The notes: generated from the letters alone by a model not told the origin. DNA of 64,000 nucleotides from Achromobacter animicus (GCF_902859585.1 NZ_CADIJM010000007.1:124001-188000); one strand, 5' to 3'; positions 33,263-42,150 are shown, counted from the stretch's first letter. Numbers and translations: made by a program.

Positions 33263-34470
33263 ACCAGCGTCACCGAAATGTCGTCGGCCGTGACGGTGGG
33301 CCGGCGGTTGATGGGCACCGTGAGGCTGGCTGCGGTCGGCGTCGATGTGCCCAGCAGCAGCGACAGGATCGACACGGACGGGCTCAGCTGCGAGATCGAC
33401 GCGTAGAACCGGCTGGCGTAGAGCGTCGAGCCGATGCGCGCTCGCAGGCCGCCGTCACCGCCATTGAAGGCGTTGATGATCGCCTGCCGGGTCAGGGCAA
33501 CGATGTCCGACGGCAGCGCCGGGTTGTCCGCCAACTGCACCTCGAAGAGCACCGGCAAGGCGGCAGGGGTTTCCCACTGCACGACGTACGAGGGATAGGG
33601 ATAGGAATATCCCTCCCGGTCCTCGACCGTGTACGACATATTGCCGTTGTAGTCGGCGCCGTTGCTCTTCTTGCGCCAGATCGCATCGGCGATGTCCGCC
33701 GCCTCGCCGCCCGCCACCGCCACCCAGATCGAGTGCGGCTTCAAGACCACGCCGCCGATCGATTTCGGCGTCGACTGGGTGTTCTCGGTGACGTAGGCAT
33801 CGATGACGCCCTCGACGTTGGCCACGTTGGCGTATAGCGCGGGAACCGAGCCGCGGGCGTTCAGCGCCACGGACTGGCGCCGGCGCGCTTCGAATTCCGC
33901 GCGGCTTTCCACGTCGGCACCCACCGTGCCGGCGTCGGCGTTCGATATCGAGTCCCAGCCCGGAATAGCCTGGTAGATCCGGTTCAACGCGCCCGGCGCA
34001 CAATCCACCGGCCCGTCGACCGAGCAGGCGAACAGCAGGTCGATGCGGCCACTGGCCGGGATCGTGCCGGCCTGTGTGCACAGGTACAGATGCCCATCCA
34101 GGGCTTCTGCGCGCGCGCCGACCGGAATGGTCACACCGGTAAGGCCTGCGCACGTCGCAATCACGGACGTGGGCAAGCCAGGTTTGCGGTCCAGAAAATA
34201 GATCCGCCCGATGGCGTCCTGCATGCGGCCATTGGCAAACGCCGGGTCGACCTGGTTCACATACGACGCGAACTCGTTGTTCTTGTCGCCGATGATGGCG
34301 GTCGTGCTGGAGGCCAGCTGCCCTTGCGGCGTTTCCAGGGCGTCGTTCAGTCCACCGCCGAACGCGGCGTCCATGTCCGACTGAACCCCGGCCAGGATCG
34401 CGGATTCGCTGGGCAGCACCAGTCCTTCCGGCGTGAACTGCACGCGCGGAACGTGAGAGATATTCGACAT
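33259..34470 (-). CDS. Baseplate J/gp47-like wedge protein
   Basis: A 403-residue protein with the gpJ/gp47 signatures: PVGARAEALDGHLYLC, the DVESRAEFEARRRQSV segment, and VEGVIDAYVTENT. The C-terminus is a beta-rich arm domain (YPSYVVQWETPAALPVLFEV ... ALTRQAIINAFNGG). It forms the ring-like wedge of contractile baseplates. Although the frame is open further upstream, GAGGAAACC before the ATG at 34470 decides the start. Confidence 0.92.
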   Translation of the reverse strand: MSNISHVPRVQFTPEGLVLPSESAILAGVQSDMDAAFGGGLNDALETPQGQLASSTTAIIGDKNNEFASYVNQVDPAFANGRMQDAIGRIYFLDRKPGLPTSVIATCAGLTGVTIPVGARAEALDGHLYLCTQAGTIPASGRIDLLFACSVDGPVDCAPGALNRIYQAIPGWDSISNADAGTVGADVESRAEFEARRRQSVALNARGSVPALYANVANVEGVIDAYVTENTQSTPKSIGGVVLKPHSIWVAVAGGEAADIADAIWRKKSNGADYNGNMSYTVEDREGYSYPYPSYVVQWETPAALPVLFEVQLADNPALPSDIVALTRQAIINAFNGGDGGLRARIGSTLYASRFYASISQLSPSVSILSLLLGTSTPTAASLTVPINRRPTVTADDISVTLV

Positions 34471-34477
34471 GGTTTCC

Positions 34478-34828
34478 TCAGAAGCTGACGGTTTGGGTCG
34501 TGCCGTCTTGCAAGGTGATTTCAACGTGGCCCGCCAGGGCCCGATCGGAGAAGGACGTGAGCGTGCAGACGGCATCGGCCACGCCCGGCACCGTCAGCGC
34601 GGCTCGCCGGACATGCTCGCGCACCAGCGACAACGGGGGCCGGTGTCCGAGGAATTCCTCCCAGTACGGAACGCCCGGATTGGTGTTGTAGAAGAGCTCG
34701 CCGCGAAACAGCTTGATGGCGCTGGCCACGTCCTGCGCCACAGCGTAGGGATCGGCGGCCATCGCAATGTTGCCGGCCGCGTCGAGCACCAGGTCCCACG
34801 CGGTCCGGTCCAGCAGTAGTGTGTTCAA
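34478..34828 (-). CDS. gp25/GPW-like baseplate wedge protein
   Basis: A 116-residue protein (TTG-initiated, NTLLLDRTAWDLVLDAAGNI ...). The centre (QDVASAIKLFRGELFYNTNPGVPYWEEFLG) fits the gp25/W group: small proteins that sit between spike and J in contractile tails and bind the sheath start. The TTG overlaps the spike stop codon (TTGA). The family call rests on position and pattern only. Confidence 0.65.
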   Translation of the reverse strand: MNTLLLDRTAWDLVLDAAGNIAMAADPYAVAQDVASAIKLFRGELFYNTNPGVPYWEEFLGHRPPLSLVREHVRRAALTVPGVADAVCTLTSFSDRALAGHVEITLQDGTTQTVSF

Positions 34829-35556
34829 TTGGGCGCTCCCGTGTTGGACGGCCCGCCTTGCACGCCGGAGTGGGTGTGGGTGCTTCCCACGTCCTTGCCG
34901 TTGTTGCGCAGCGTGCCCAGCGTGTTCATGTCGCCTTGCCACGTCGACGTGCCGCCGAAGGATCCGGCGCCCTGCCGCACCGTGCCGTTCAGCACGATCT
35001 GCGGCGCGTTGATCGCGCATTGCGTGCTGGCGTTCAACTCGATGTCCGGCGACGTGACCGTCACCTTCGTCGGCGACACCACATTGATGCCCTCGGCCGT
35101 GAACTGCACGTATTGGGCCGGCGCGCCGTTCAGCAGGCCGCCGAAATAAAGGCCGTCAGCCATGTCGTGCGACCGCCACGAGCCGGGATTGCTCTGCGCC
35201 TTGGCGGCCTTCACGCCGGAGATGTCACGGTTCGCAAAGGCCGCCATGCCGATGTCCCCGGCCTTGGGGTCCAGGATGATCGCGTCCGTGCCGCCCTGCA
35301 GGCGGAAGTACGGCAAGCGGTGCAGCACGCCATGCGGCACGGCGTTACCGGCGCCATCGAGCTGGTTGACGAGCGGCTGCACGTCCACGAAACCCACCGG
35401 CGACAGGCCGCCCGCATTGGTCACCGAGACCACCTTGACCAGCGTCGCCGTGTTCAAACGCAGCAGGGCCTGGCTGATCAGGAACTGCAGCGCACCGTAC
35501 TCGCTGTCGCCCTGCCCGGCTTGCGCCAGGCCTGCGTATCCATATTGCTCAGCCAT
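34825..35556 (-). CDS. Gp138-family membrane-puncturing spike
   Basis: A 243-residue spike protein. An N-terminal OB-like domain (ATLVKVVSVTNAGGLSPVGFVDVQPLVNQ) leads to the beta-helical shaft with alternating hydrophobic residues (YVQFTAEGINVVSPTKVTVTS). The C-terminus ends THTHSGVQGG, a His-rich tip that often binds iron. The contracting sheath drives this spike through the outer membrane. GGAATCTCG precedes the ATG at 35556. Confidence 0.88.
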   Translation of the reverse strand: MAEQYGYAGLAQAGQGDSEYGALQFLISQALLRLNTATLVKVVSVTNAGGLSPVGFVDVQPLVNQLDGAGNAVPHGVLHRLPYFRLQGGTDAIILDPKAGDIGMAAFANRDISGVKAAKAQSNPGSWRSHDMADGLYFGGLLNGAPAQYVQFTAEGINVVSPTKVTVTSPDIELNASTQCAINAPQIVLNGTVRQGAGSFGGTSTWQGDMNTLGTLRNNGKDVGSTHTHSGVQGGPSNTGAPN

Positions 35557-36412
35557 CGAGATTCCTTTTGCAGATGACCGTCGACTGCCAGACGCCGCCG
35601 GGGACTTCCGCCTCAAGCTTGTGGGCGAGGCTTGTGATTGTCCATACGCCTTGGGCGGGTTGGAGGGAGCTGGTGACGTGCACCCGCTTGCCGACGCAGA
35701 GGTGGGGGTTGTAGAGCGTCGTGAAAGTGATGCCGGTGCTGTTGAACGTCGGGTAGCCGATCAGCCCGGTCTCCGGCGAAATGTCCAAGACATCGCCATC
35801 CCTGAAGCCGTCCGCATGCCAGACCGACACGACGCCGCGGTCGATTGTGAAGCTGATGCGTGCAGCCAGCGCACAACTGCGCAGCTGGTCCATATCCGTC
35901 CCGCAAAAATAGGGGTTTGCCAGGACGACGTCCTTTCCCGACTTTTCGAACGCGTATCCCATCGACGCTGCAATTTTGCTCGCAACGTCTTGAGCGACTG
36001 TTGCGCCGGGAAAAGATCGGGGAGGCACAGGCTTGCACTCTTTGGCGCCGGCCACTTGGCCCCTGACGTAGAAAACCCCTTCAGGGGCCTTCCCAAAGTC
36101 AGCCCATGCCGAAGTGATATCCCCTTCATAGACCAGATGGGGAACGTCCAAGCCGCTCTTGGCCATCACTCTAATGATGTTCATTCCTCGGCGTTCCCTC
36201 ATGTTGGGTCCTACTGTCGTCAGCCGGTTCATCATTTCCAGGCTCAAACCATAAATGCTCAGCTGCACCTCGGAGCTTTCGGCGGACGCGTTGGACGGAG
36301 TTTCGACTGCGACCCGGTAGCCGCTGAGCGTCATTTCCGGTCCCGGCTCATCCCCAAGCGCACCCTTCCCCAGGCTGATGGTCACATCGATGCTGCGTTT
36401 GACGAAGCTCAT
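35549..36412 (-). CDS. Baseplate hub-type phage protein
   Basis: A 287-residue protein starting MSFVKRSIDVTISLGKGALG, with many short strands (GYRVAVETPSNASAESSEVQLSIYGL) like P2 gpD/T4 gp27-type hub proteins. The C-terminal part (TLYNPHLCVGKRVHVTSSLQP) is also beta-rich. Its place between the plug and the spike supports a hub role; I cannot name the family precisely. It overlaps neighbours by 4 and 8 nt. Confidence 0.65.
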   Translation of the reverse strand: MSFVKRSIDVTISLGKGALGDEPGPEMTLSGYRVAVETPSNASAESSEVQLSIYGLSLEMMNRLTTVGPNMRERRGMNIIRVMAKSGLDVPHLVYEGDITSAWADFGKAPEGVFYVRGQVAGAKECKPVPPRSFPGATVAQDVASKIAASMGYAFEKSGKDVVLANPYFCGTDMDQLRSCALAARISFTIDRGVVSVWHADGFRDGDVLDISPETGLIGYPTFNSTGITFTTLYNPHLCVGKRVHVTSSLQPAQGVWTITSLAHKLEAEVPGGVWQSTVICKRNLDG

Positions 36413-36708
36413 AGCTCGAGTGGCTCCATGCAGGCCAGGACGAAACGCGACCCAAAGCCGGTGTACTCCGGATCTGCGTGCCCCTGGGTGTCAACGAAAG
36501 TTAGATCACCGACAAAGCCGAGGTATTCCGAACGGACCAACCTCACCCTGTCGTGGCAAAGCACCGCCGTCACGATTGGCGAATTGTTGATGTGGAGATC
36601 AAGATAGACGCCCGTGCTCTTCTGGTACACGGAGATCTGGCAGTTCTGGCCGTTCAGCAAGACACTGAGTGTTTGCGACGGCACCGGTTTCAGGGGAATT
36701 CCTTTCAT
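36409..36708 (-). CDS. Baseplate plug-like protein
   Basis: A 99-residue beta-rich protein (IPLKPVPSQTLSVLLNGQNC ... YLGFVGDLTFVDTQGHADPEY ... FVLACME). This pattern, with a conserved GDLTFVD-type strand and the position between the tape measure and hub genes, matches the phage baseplate plug family. It overlaps its neighbours by ATGA on both sides. Confidence 0.72.
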   Translation of the reverse strand: MKGIPLKPVPSQTLSVLLNGQNCQISVYQKSTGVYLDLHINNSPIVTAVLCHDRVRLVRSEYLGFVGDLTFVDTQGHADPEYTGFGSRFVLACMEPLEL

Positions 36709-37349
36709 TGAATTGGCTCCAGTTCTCCCACCTTGTTTTGGTCTCGCGTGGGATAAGGATCGATCTTGAACACCTGCACCTGGCCGCCGCTCTCCTGATC
36801 TGCGCCACTGGGCTCACGCTGCGCCATTGGCCGCAACACCGCCGTCTGTCTCACTTCATTGAACGTCAGCTCGACGACCAGCAGACTGGAACCACTGCTG
36901 GCGCTCCGGTTGTACAGATACTTCCCCAGGCTTGCCGACAGGTAGACAATTTCGGGCGTCGCCACCGAGTACAGTTCAGTGCCGCTGGCTATCCGATCCA
37001 GGACGGAGAGCATTTGTTTACGCGTCGCCTGGTCGCCGGCATGCGCCAGCTTGATGAGCGCCTGGTACGGGCCAACGACCTTGTTGAACGAGGAGAAGCC
37101 ACCCTGTTCCAAAGCGAAGCTCGATATCGTGCCAGCACGGTCAAAGTTGACGCTCAGAAACGTGTCGAATAGCAGAACCGGCTGCCCATCTTCGCCATAC
37201 ACCCCCCAGCGAGGGGCGCTGGAGTTCCAATCGACGAGGCGCGCCAGCCCGACGTTCGCCGGTGCGAAAAACGAAGGAACTACGACATCGCGAAAGACTG
37301 CGGGGACACCGGAACTCGCCGGCACGTCGGGAAAGGAGATAAGCGGCAT
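36705..37349 (-). CDS. Tail/baseplate protein of unknown family
   Basis: A 214-residue soluble protein (MPLISFPDVPASSGVPAVFRD...). It has a middle section WGVYGEDGQPVLLFDTFLSV and a C-terminal beta part (SSLLVVELTFNEVRQTAVLRPMA). I do not recognise the family. It starts within the tape-measure stop codon (TGATG) and is followed by the plug gene, so it belongs to the hub assembly group. GGAG precedes the ATG. Confidence 0.6.
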   Translation of the reverse strand: MPLISFPDVPASSGVPAVFRDVVVPSFFAPANVGLARLVDWNSSAPRWGVYGEDGQPVLLFDTFLSVNFDRAGTISSFALEQGGFSSFNKVVGPYQALIKLAHAGDQATRKQMLSVLDRIASGTELYSVATPEIVYLSASLGKYLYNRSASSGSSLLVVELTFNEVRQTAVLRPMAQREPSGADQESGGQVQVFKIDPYPTRDQNKVGELEPIQ

Positions 37350-39013
37350 CAGAAGATCCCCGAGTTGGCTTGTTGAACAATACGTTGGGAGTCACCAAGC
37401 GTGCCCAACTCACGAGCCAGCCCCGGACCGTCGGTCGCTGGCGTCACAATCGTTATGGGTCCATGGATGTGCGTTTCATACGTCGTAGTCGTCGTGGTGT
37501 TGTTGCTTGCAGCGCCAATTGCGCCGGCTTGCGCAGCGCTTGTGATCGATGCAGCTGCCGCACTCGCTTGCTCCCGACGTTCCATGTCAGCCACCCCAGC
37601 GATCACTGGCGCTGCAAGCTCGCGCTTGCGCGCATCGGCAGCATCGATTGCCTGGTAACGGTCGAGACCGAAGTAGCGATAGGCAGCAACGCCGGCCTGA
37701 GCGGCATTCGTAGACTCAGCCAGTTTTTCGCGAGCGCCCCGTTTACTGTTCCTCAGTTCCCAATCCACGAATTCCAATTGCTGCTCAAGCGTCGACTGCT
37801 CGATGACTACTCCGATCGCCTGCCGGAAATCAGCTTGGCGCGCGCGATCCCACAACGCGATACCGTAGAACCTGCCGTCTTCTGCATCCGCACGGGGATC
37901 GAATCCGCTTTGGATTTGCAAGTGCGCTGCCAGACCGGCGGCCTCGTCGAGGCTATAGCCCTTGCGTTCGAAGAACCTGACCGCATCGCCGACTTCCTTG
38001 GTTCTAAGCGCCGGATCGTTATGCGCTCGCACAATCTGCGTTTCGCCAACGTTCAAGTCTTCGCTATAAAGCGCGAGCGCAACGCCCGCCCCAATCCGTC
38101 CAGCCGCTCTCAAGGCTGCAGCTCCCACGCCTCTCAATGCCGCCAAACCCTTGCTGGCACCGGCACCACCCAATGCCGCTAGGGCGAAGGCCACTTCCCT
38201 CAACGCGGATGCCAGACCCAGCAGCGAATTAGCCCAGGACAAAATCTTTAGCGCCCCCAGGGCGAGCAGCGCGTTCTGCCATCCGCCCACCGCCTGCGCA
38301 GCGGCGTCCACCACGTCGATGAATGCCACGACGGCCTTCGCCGTGCCGTCGACCCACTTGGCAATCACATCCTCGTTCTCAAGAAACCAATCGCCCCAGC
38401 CTTGAAGGACCTCGAGTGCCCGTTCGAACGCCGGAATGAGCGCGACCAGGATCCTCATGGCCACTGATTCAAAGGTGTCGCGCAAATCCAGATAGCGGTC
38501 GCGCAGACGAGCGGCTGCATCCGCGTCCTGCGCGGAAACTGCGGACCGTCGTTCTTGAGCCTGCAACAGCTTTTCCAGTTCAACCGGTCCGCGACGGAAC
38601 AAGTCGAACAGGGCCTCATTGACACCCATTTCCTCAGCGACTTGAGCGGCGCGGCTCCGGTCCTTCTGATATAGATCGGCGATGATCCGCGACCTGGCCA
38701 AAAGGTACGTATTCCCGTCTCTCAGATCCGAGACATTCCCGCCGTTCTGAAGAAAAGCGGGCACGGAATCCGCAGCCTGACCACGATTGAACTTGCTGAT
38801 CTGCCCCGCTGATTCCCTCAATTGGGCGGAGATAGCTTCGGCAGTCCCGCCAGCCCGCTCGGCTGCCTTCTGCCAGGCAGTAAGCCGTTCGGTGCTGATG
38901 CCAAGATTCTGTGCCATCTGGCCCAGACTCGCCGCCGCGGCAATGGAGTCCACTGCGAAGCGCTTCGGATCAAAGCCAACGGAGGCGGCAAGGGCATCGA
39001 TGATGGTCGCCAT
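37349..39013 (-). CDS. Tail tape-measure protein with tail-lysozyme domain
   Basis: A 554-residue protein. The N-terminus is helical and low in aromatics (SIAAAASLGQMAQNLGIST), with hydrophobic helices in the middle (about 225-310), as in tape measures. At about residues 335-480 there is a phage tail-lysozyme domain: FFERKGYSLDEAAGLAAHL, SGFDPRA, FYGIALWDRARQADF. By the rule of about 0.15 nm per residue the tail would be about 80 nm (inference). It follows the chaperone gene, as expected. Confidence 0.85.
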   Translation of the reverse strand: MATIIDALAASVGFDPKRFAVDSIAAAASLGQMAQNLGISTERLTAWQKAAERAGGTAEAISAQLRESAGQISKFNRGQAADSVPAFLQNGGNVSDLRDGNTYLLARSRIIADLYQKDRSRAAQVAEEMGVNEALFDLFRRGPVELEKLLQAQERRSAVSAQDADAAARLRDRYLDLRDTFESVAMRILVALIPAFERALEVLQGWGDWFLENEDVIAKWVDGTAKAVVAFIDVVDAAAQAVGGWQNALLALGALKILSWANSLLGLASALREVAFALAALGGAGASKGLAALRGVGAAALRAAGRIGAGVALALYSEDLNVGETQIVRAHNDPALRTKEVGDAVRFFERKGYSLDEAAGLAAHLQIQSGFDPRADAEDGRFYGIALWDRARQADFRQAIGVVIEQSTLEQQLEFVDWELRNSKRGAREKLAESTNAAQAGVAAYRYFGLDRYQAIDAADARKRELAAPVIAGVADMERREQASAAAASITSAAQAGAIGAASNNTTTTTTYETHIHGPITIVTPATDGPGLARELGTLGDSQRIVQQANSGIF

Positions 39014-39017
39014 GCAA

Positions 39018-39616
39018 TTACCTCGGTTCAGTTAAGACGCGCCTGTTGTGTGCGTCCACCGCAAACACCTCAAGCAGGTTGTACAGGTCTTCGGCGCCAT
39101 AGACCGTTTGCAGATCATGCAGCAGGTCTGGGCGACGAGAGATCACTACGCCAACATTGCGCGGAATGTTGGCGTAGTGAATCAGGCGCGGGCCGCCACC
39201 GGGGACCTGGAGCCCGAAGTCGATGGCGTGGCGGCCATAAAAAAATCCAGGTGCAGGCCCAGGACTTTCTGGCGCAGCGTGAGCAGGGTCGACACCTCTT
39301 CGATATCGCCGGAAATGAGCTCTCGCCGCACATCGGGACTCGGCTGGATCTGCACGCAATCCATCATCTTGTCCAGCAGCGGTTTGGCGCTATCGAAGGG
39401 CAGCTTGGCAATCGCCTTCAGGCCCATGGCAGCCACGCCTGCCAGACCGGCCTGCGCGATGTTGGCCGGAACTTCGACGCCGGCGTTCATCAACGCGAAC
39501 AAGGCTCGGCCCGCCCATTCTTCGGCGTCGTAAGCCGACAGTTCCGTCAGGATGAAGGCCTTCCCCTGATCGCGCCCTTCCGAATTGATGGTGACGGTGA
39601 TCTGCTTTCTTGCCAT
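39018..39616 (-). CDS. Tail assembly chaperone, long -1 frameshift product (GT-like)
   Basis: At 39245-39239 the minus strand has seven T (zero frame GAT TTT TTT). A -1 shift there continues FFYGRHAIDFGLQVPGGG ... to a stop at 39018, giving a 199-residue protein. The downstream frame has coherent protein-like content (DLLHDLQTVYGAEDLYNLLEVF) and no start of its own. This arrangement is the lambda G/GT type found between tube and tape-measure genes. Confidence 0.85.
39143..39180. repeat. 16-bp perfect hairpin inside the frameshift extension
   Basis: TCACTACGCCAACATT at 39143-39158 and its exact reverse complement at 39165-39180 flank the 6-nt loop GCGCGG. It lies just past the frameshift stem on the mRNA and within coding sequence. 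Confidence 0.85.
39182..39616 (-). CDS. Tail assembly chaperone, short (zero-frame) product
   Basis: A 144-residue protein (MARKQITVTINSEGRDQGKAF...), the G-like product of the frameshifting chaperone pair. It has EEWAGRALFALMNAGVEVP and a helical centre (KPLLDKMMDCVQIQ). It binds the tape-measure protein during tube growth. The last residues after the slippery site (MAATPSTSGS...) are low in information, as expected when only the shifted frame is selected. Confidence 0.85.
   Translation of the reverse strand: MARKQITVTINSEGRDQGKAFILTELSAYDAEEWAGRALFALMNAGVEVPANIAQAGLAGVAAMGLKAIAKLPFDSAKPLLDKMMDCVQIQPSPDVRRELISGDIEEVSTLLTLRQKVLGLHLDFFMAATPSTSGSRSPVAARA
39191..39245 (-). promoter_or_regulatory. 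Programmed -1 ribosomal frameshift site
   Basis: The slippery heptamer T TTT TTT is at 39245-39239. Two nucleotides 3' of it a 9-bp perfect stem can form between GGCCGCCAC (minus strand, 39236-39228) and GTGGCGGCC (39199-39191), with a 28-nt loop. Slippery run and stem together are the usual elements of frameshifting. Confidence 0.8.
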
Positions 39617-39617
39617 G

Positions 39618-40049
39618 TCACACCAACGCCGGCGAGACGTTCTGCCAGGTGATCTGGAACGTCATGGGTTGAAGGAGCGCCTTGGCGTCCGGCGCCGGCG
39701 GGATCTGGGTCAGCACGCCACGCGTCAACGTGTACTTGCGATCGATCGACGGAATGCTGAGCGTGCCGTTTGCATAGAACACTTCCCGGGCCGTTTCGCC
39801 AGCCGCAGCCCAGATCTCGAAGATGCGCAGGGAAGGAGAGTCGGGTTGGATGGAAATGGTCTGGACGCGGGGAACCGGCACGTAGCTTGCCGACATTCGC
39901 CCATCCACTCCCATGGTTACCTGTGCGGGCTTGGCCGCTTCAAAAGCGAACGCGGTTTCCGAGGCGTAGCCCTCGATCTTCTGCGGCACCGGAAAAATCC
40001 CGCCCACCGCAAGCATCAGAACGGAATTGGCACTGGTCAAAGTCGCCAT
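39618..40049 (-). CDS. Tail tube-like protein
   Basis: A 143-residue beta-rich protein (MATLTSANSVLMLAVGGIFPVPQ...) with AFAFEAAKPAQVTMGVDGRMSASY and a C-terminal strand MTFQITWQNVSP. Size, position between sheath and chaperone, and the DUF3277-like pattern support the inner tube protein. GGAT precedes the ATG. Confidence 0.75.
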   Translation of the reverse strand: MATLTSANSVLMLAVGGIFPVPQKIEGYASETAFAFEAAKPAQVTMGVDGRMSASYVPVPRVQTISIQPDSPSLRIFEIWAAAGETAREVFYANGTLSIPSIDRKYTLTRGVLTQIPPAPDAKALLQPMTFQITWQNVSPALV

Positions 40050-40058
40050 GTTGAATCC

Positions 40059-41537
40059 TTAAAGAATGGCCAGCGAGGCCAGGGTGATGTTTTGGACGGA
40101 ACCGCCGTCCATGTACCAGAACGTCATGGGCGGGGTGCCGCGCGCTTCGCGCACCTGCGGGGTGGCGTCCTTGATCTGCAGGTACCAGCCGCGGCTCTGC
40201 AGCGTGTCTGAGATGTCGACGCCGGCCATGTTGTTGACCTGCGCCTTTTGCTGGCTCGACAGCGTCACGCCGGCGCGGATGGCGCCGAAGTTGACCGCGG
40301 CGTTGATCGGGTCCAGGCAGGCCGCGTCGATCAGCGTGTAGCCGTCAAGGTTGTAGGGCACCGAGTTCACCTGGGTCAGCAGCGACATCAGCGCCTGCTG
40401 GAAGGCCGCGTTCAGCCAGATCTGGTTGACGTAGGAGTCGACCCATTTCCAGTTGCCGCTGATCTGGCCCGGGTACAGAAACCGGAAGCGATCGTTGCTG
40501 GTCGCGTAATCGCCGTAGAAGTTGTAGCCGTTGTCGATCAGCGTCTGCGCGGTCGTGGCGTCGGTCACGGAGAACGCGAGGCCGGACTGGCCTTTGAAGG
40601 CCAGCGTGGCGCGGCCGTTGGTGCGTTCGAAGTCGAGCGACGCAATGGCGCCCAGGATGAAGGCCGCGTGGTGGACGTCCTGATAGACCGGCACCGAGCC
40701 CGAGTACTCGTTGGCGCTGACGATGGCGGCCCAGTGCGAGGTATTGCCCTGCTGCGTGGCGGTGACATCCGTGTCCCAGCCGACGTAGGCGTAGCGATCG
40801 CCCTGGGCGTTGGTCCATGCCGAGAACGCCGTCTTGCCAGCGGTATCGGGCTCGAAGGTCGTCATGAACGCGGCCCAGTTCTGGGTCAGGTCGGTGATCT
40901 GGCTCATGTTCACGGCCGGCACACCTGCCCCTACGCCTTGCGACACGACGGCGCCGGCGGCCTGCGTCAGCTTCAGGCCCGACGCGATGGACCCACTGCC
41001 GTGCGACACGGTGCTGGCTGCGCCGTCGCTGGCCGACGTGATCACGAAGGCGGCGCGCTGCGCGTCATAGGCGCAGTCCGCGCCCAACGCGGTGAAGGCC
41101 GCTTCGATGACGGATGCGGCGTTCGAAAAGCTGGTTGCCGCCGACAGGTCGATGTTGCCGGACGTCTTGGCCACGCCGTCCACGGTCACGGTCAGGGTGC
41201 CGGACAGCGCCTGCAGTTCGACAAGCGTGACCGTGGCCATGGAGCCGCCGCGCAGATAGGCGGCAACCGGTTCGGCGGGATATTGCGCGAACAGCAGGTT
41301 GCCCGGCTTGCGGGTCGAGTTGTCGAACCCGTTGAAATAGACGTCGGCCAGGTTGGCCTCGGTCGAGGTCGGACCGAAAAAGCGCTGCACGTCGCGCGCC
41401 GTCGCGAAACTCTGGACGGCGCCGATGGGGACGGCCGTATCGTTGGTCAGGATCAGGCCGTTCAAATCGAGGGCCGATCCGCCGGCTGCGATCACGCCCG
41501 GGACGACCTGGACGATTTCACTGGCGGGAATGGACAT
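40059..41537 (-). CDS. DUF3383 tail sheath protein
   Basis: A 492-residue sheath-like protein of the DUF3383 family. It starts IPASEIVQVVPGVIAAGGSALDLNGLIL, has FFGPTSTEANLADVYFNGFDN, and later TQQGNTSHWAAIVSANEY, GQSGLAFSVTDATTA and NFYGDYATSNDRFRF. The C-terminal part (DISDTLQSRGWYLQIKDATP) is also typical. It means the tail is contractile. The ATG at 41537 has GGGAG upstream and replaces a longer frame. Confidence 0.9.
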   Translation of the reverse strand: MSIPASEIVQVVPGVIAAGGSALDLNGLILTNDTAVPIGAVQSFATARDVQRFFGPTSTEANLADVYFNGFDNSTRKPGNLLFAQYPAEPVAAYLRGGSMATVTLVELQALSGTLTVTVDGVAKTSGNIDLSAATSFSNAASVIEAAFTALGADCAYDAQRAAFVITSASDGAASTVSHGSGSIASGLKLTQAAGAVVSQGVGAGVPAVNMSQITDLTQNWAAFMTTFEPDTAGKTAFSAWTNAQGDRYAYVGWDTDVTATQQGNTSHWAAIVSANEYSGSVPVYQDVHHAAFILGAIASLDFERTNGRATLAFKGQSGLAFSVTDATTAQTLIDNGYNFYGDYATSNDRFRFLYPGQISGNWKWVDSYVNQIWLNAAFQQALMSLLTQVNSVPYNLDGYTLIDAACLDPINAAVNFGAIRAGVTLSSQQKAQVNNMAGVDISDTLQSRGWYLQIKDATPQVREARGTPPMTFWYMDGGSVQNITLASLAIL

Positions 41538-41541
41538 AGCG

Positions 41542-42075
41542 TTAAGCTCCCGTAGGGTAGGTGGTGTCGACCTCGATGAGGCCCACGTGAAGTTGGGCCG
41601 CAAACTGCTGCGGCATGGTGATGGAAGGGTTGAACTGCAAGGCGGTGTCGAATGACCACCGTTCAAAGCGCGGGTGGTCCGCGCCGTCGATAGGCAAATG
41701 GGTGATCTCACCCGAGTACAGCGGCTGCGCGTGGCCAAGCTCCTTCAGGAAGTCGCAGCCGTGCTGACTGCGCAAAGCCATTGCCAGCGTCAGAGCGTGG
41801 TCCTGCGCCTGTTCGCCGTAGCTGTCCACCCGCGCCGACCATTGCGTGGCCTGCGTGATGGTCCGCGCGCCCGATGCGGGCGAGGGATCGGCATAGGTCA
41901 TGAGCGGCAGCGAGAGTCCCAGCGCGGCCATCGGCGTGATGACGATGCACTCGCGCATGGGAGCAGGAAGCTGGTCAGGAAGACCGCGAATCACTTCGCC
42001 ATCCACCAGGGTCTTGAAGAAGATGACCAGGTCTTCGACCAGCTGACTTTCAGTGATGCTTATCTGAATGCGCAT
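41542..42075 (-). CDS. Neck-terminator (gp12-like) phage protein
   Basis: A 177-residue protein (MRIQISITESQLVEDLVIFFKTLV ...) with QLPAPMRECIVITPMAALGLSLP and a C-terminal domain ending GLIEVDTTYPTGA. In related phages this gene lies directly before the sheath and caps the neck end of the tail. It is the first gene of the tail operon here, where head and connector genes would normally precede. AGGAA precedes the ATG. The family call is by pattern only. Confidence 0.65.
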   Translation of the reverse strand: MRIQISITESQLVEDLVIFFKTLVDGEVIRGLPDQLPAPMRECIVITPMAALGLSLPLMTYADPSPASGARTITQATQWSARVDSYGEQAQDHALTLAMALRSQHGCDFLKELGHAQPLYSGEITHLPIDGADHPRFERWSFDTALQFNPSITMPQQFAAQLHVGLIEVDTTYPTGA

Positions 42076-42120
42076 GGCGCTGGATTCCTGCCTGAAAGGG
42101 TTGAACCGAAGCTCGCCCCC

Positions 42121-42150
42121 AAAACAAAAAGCCCCGGCATGGCCGGGGCT
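42121..42150 (-). terminator. Rho-independent terminator before the tail operon
   Basis: AGCCCCGGC / GCCGGGGCT with loop ATG is followed on the minus strand by TTTTTGTTTT. It stands between the early (replication) genes and the first tail gene. Part of the repeat copy A. Confidence 0.8.
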
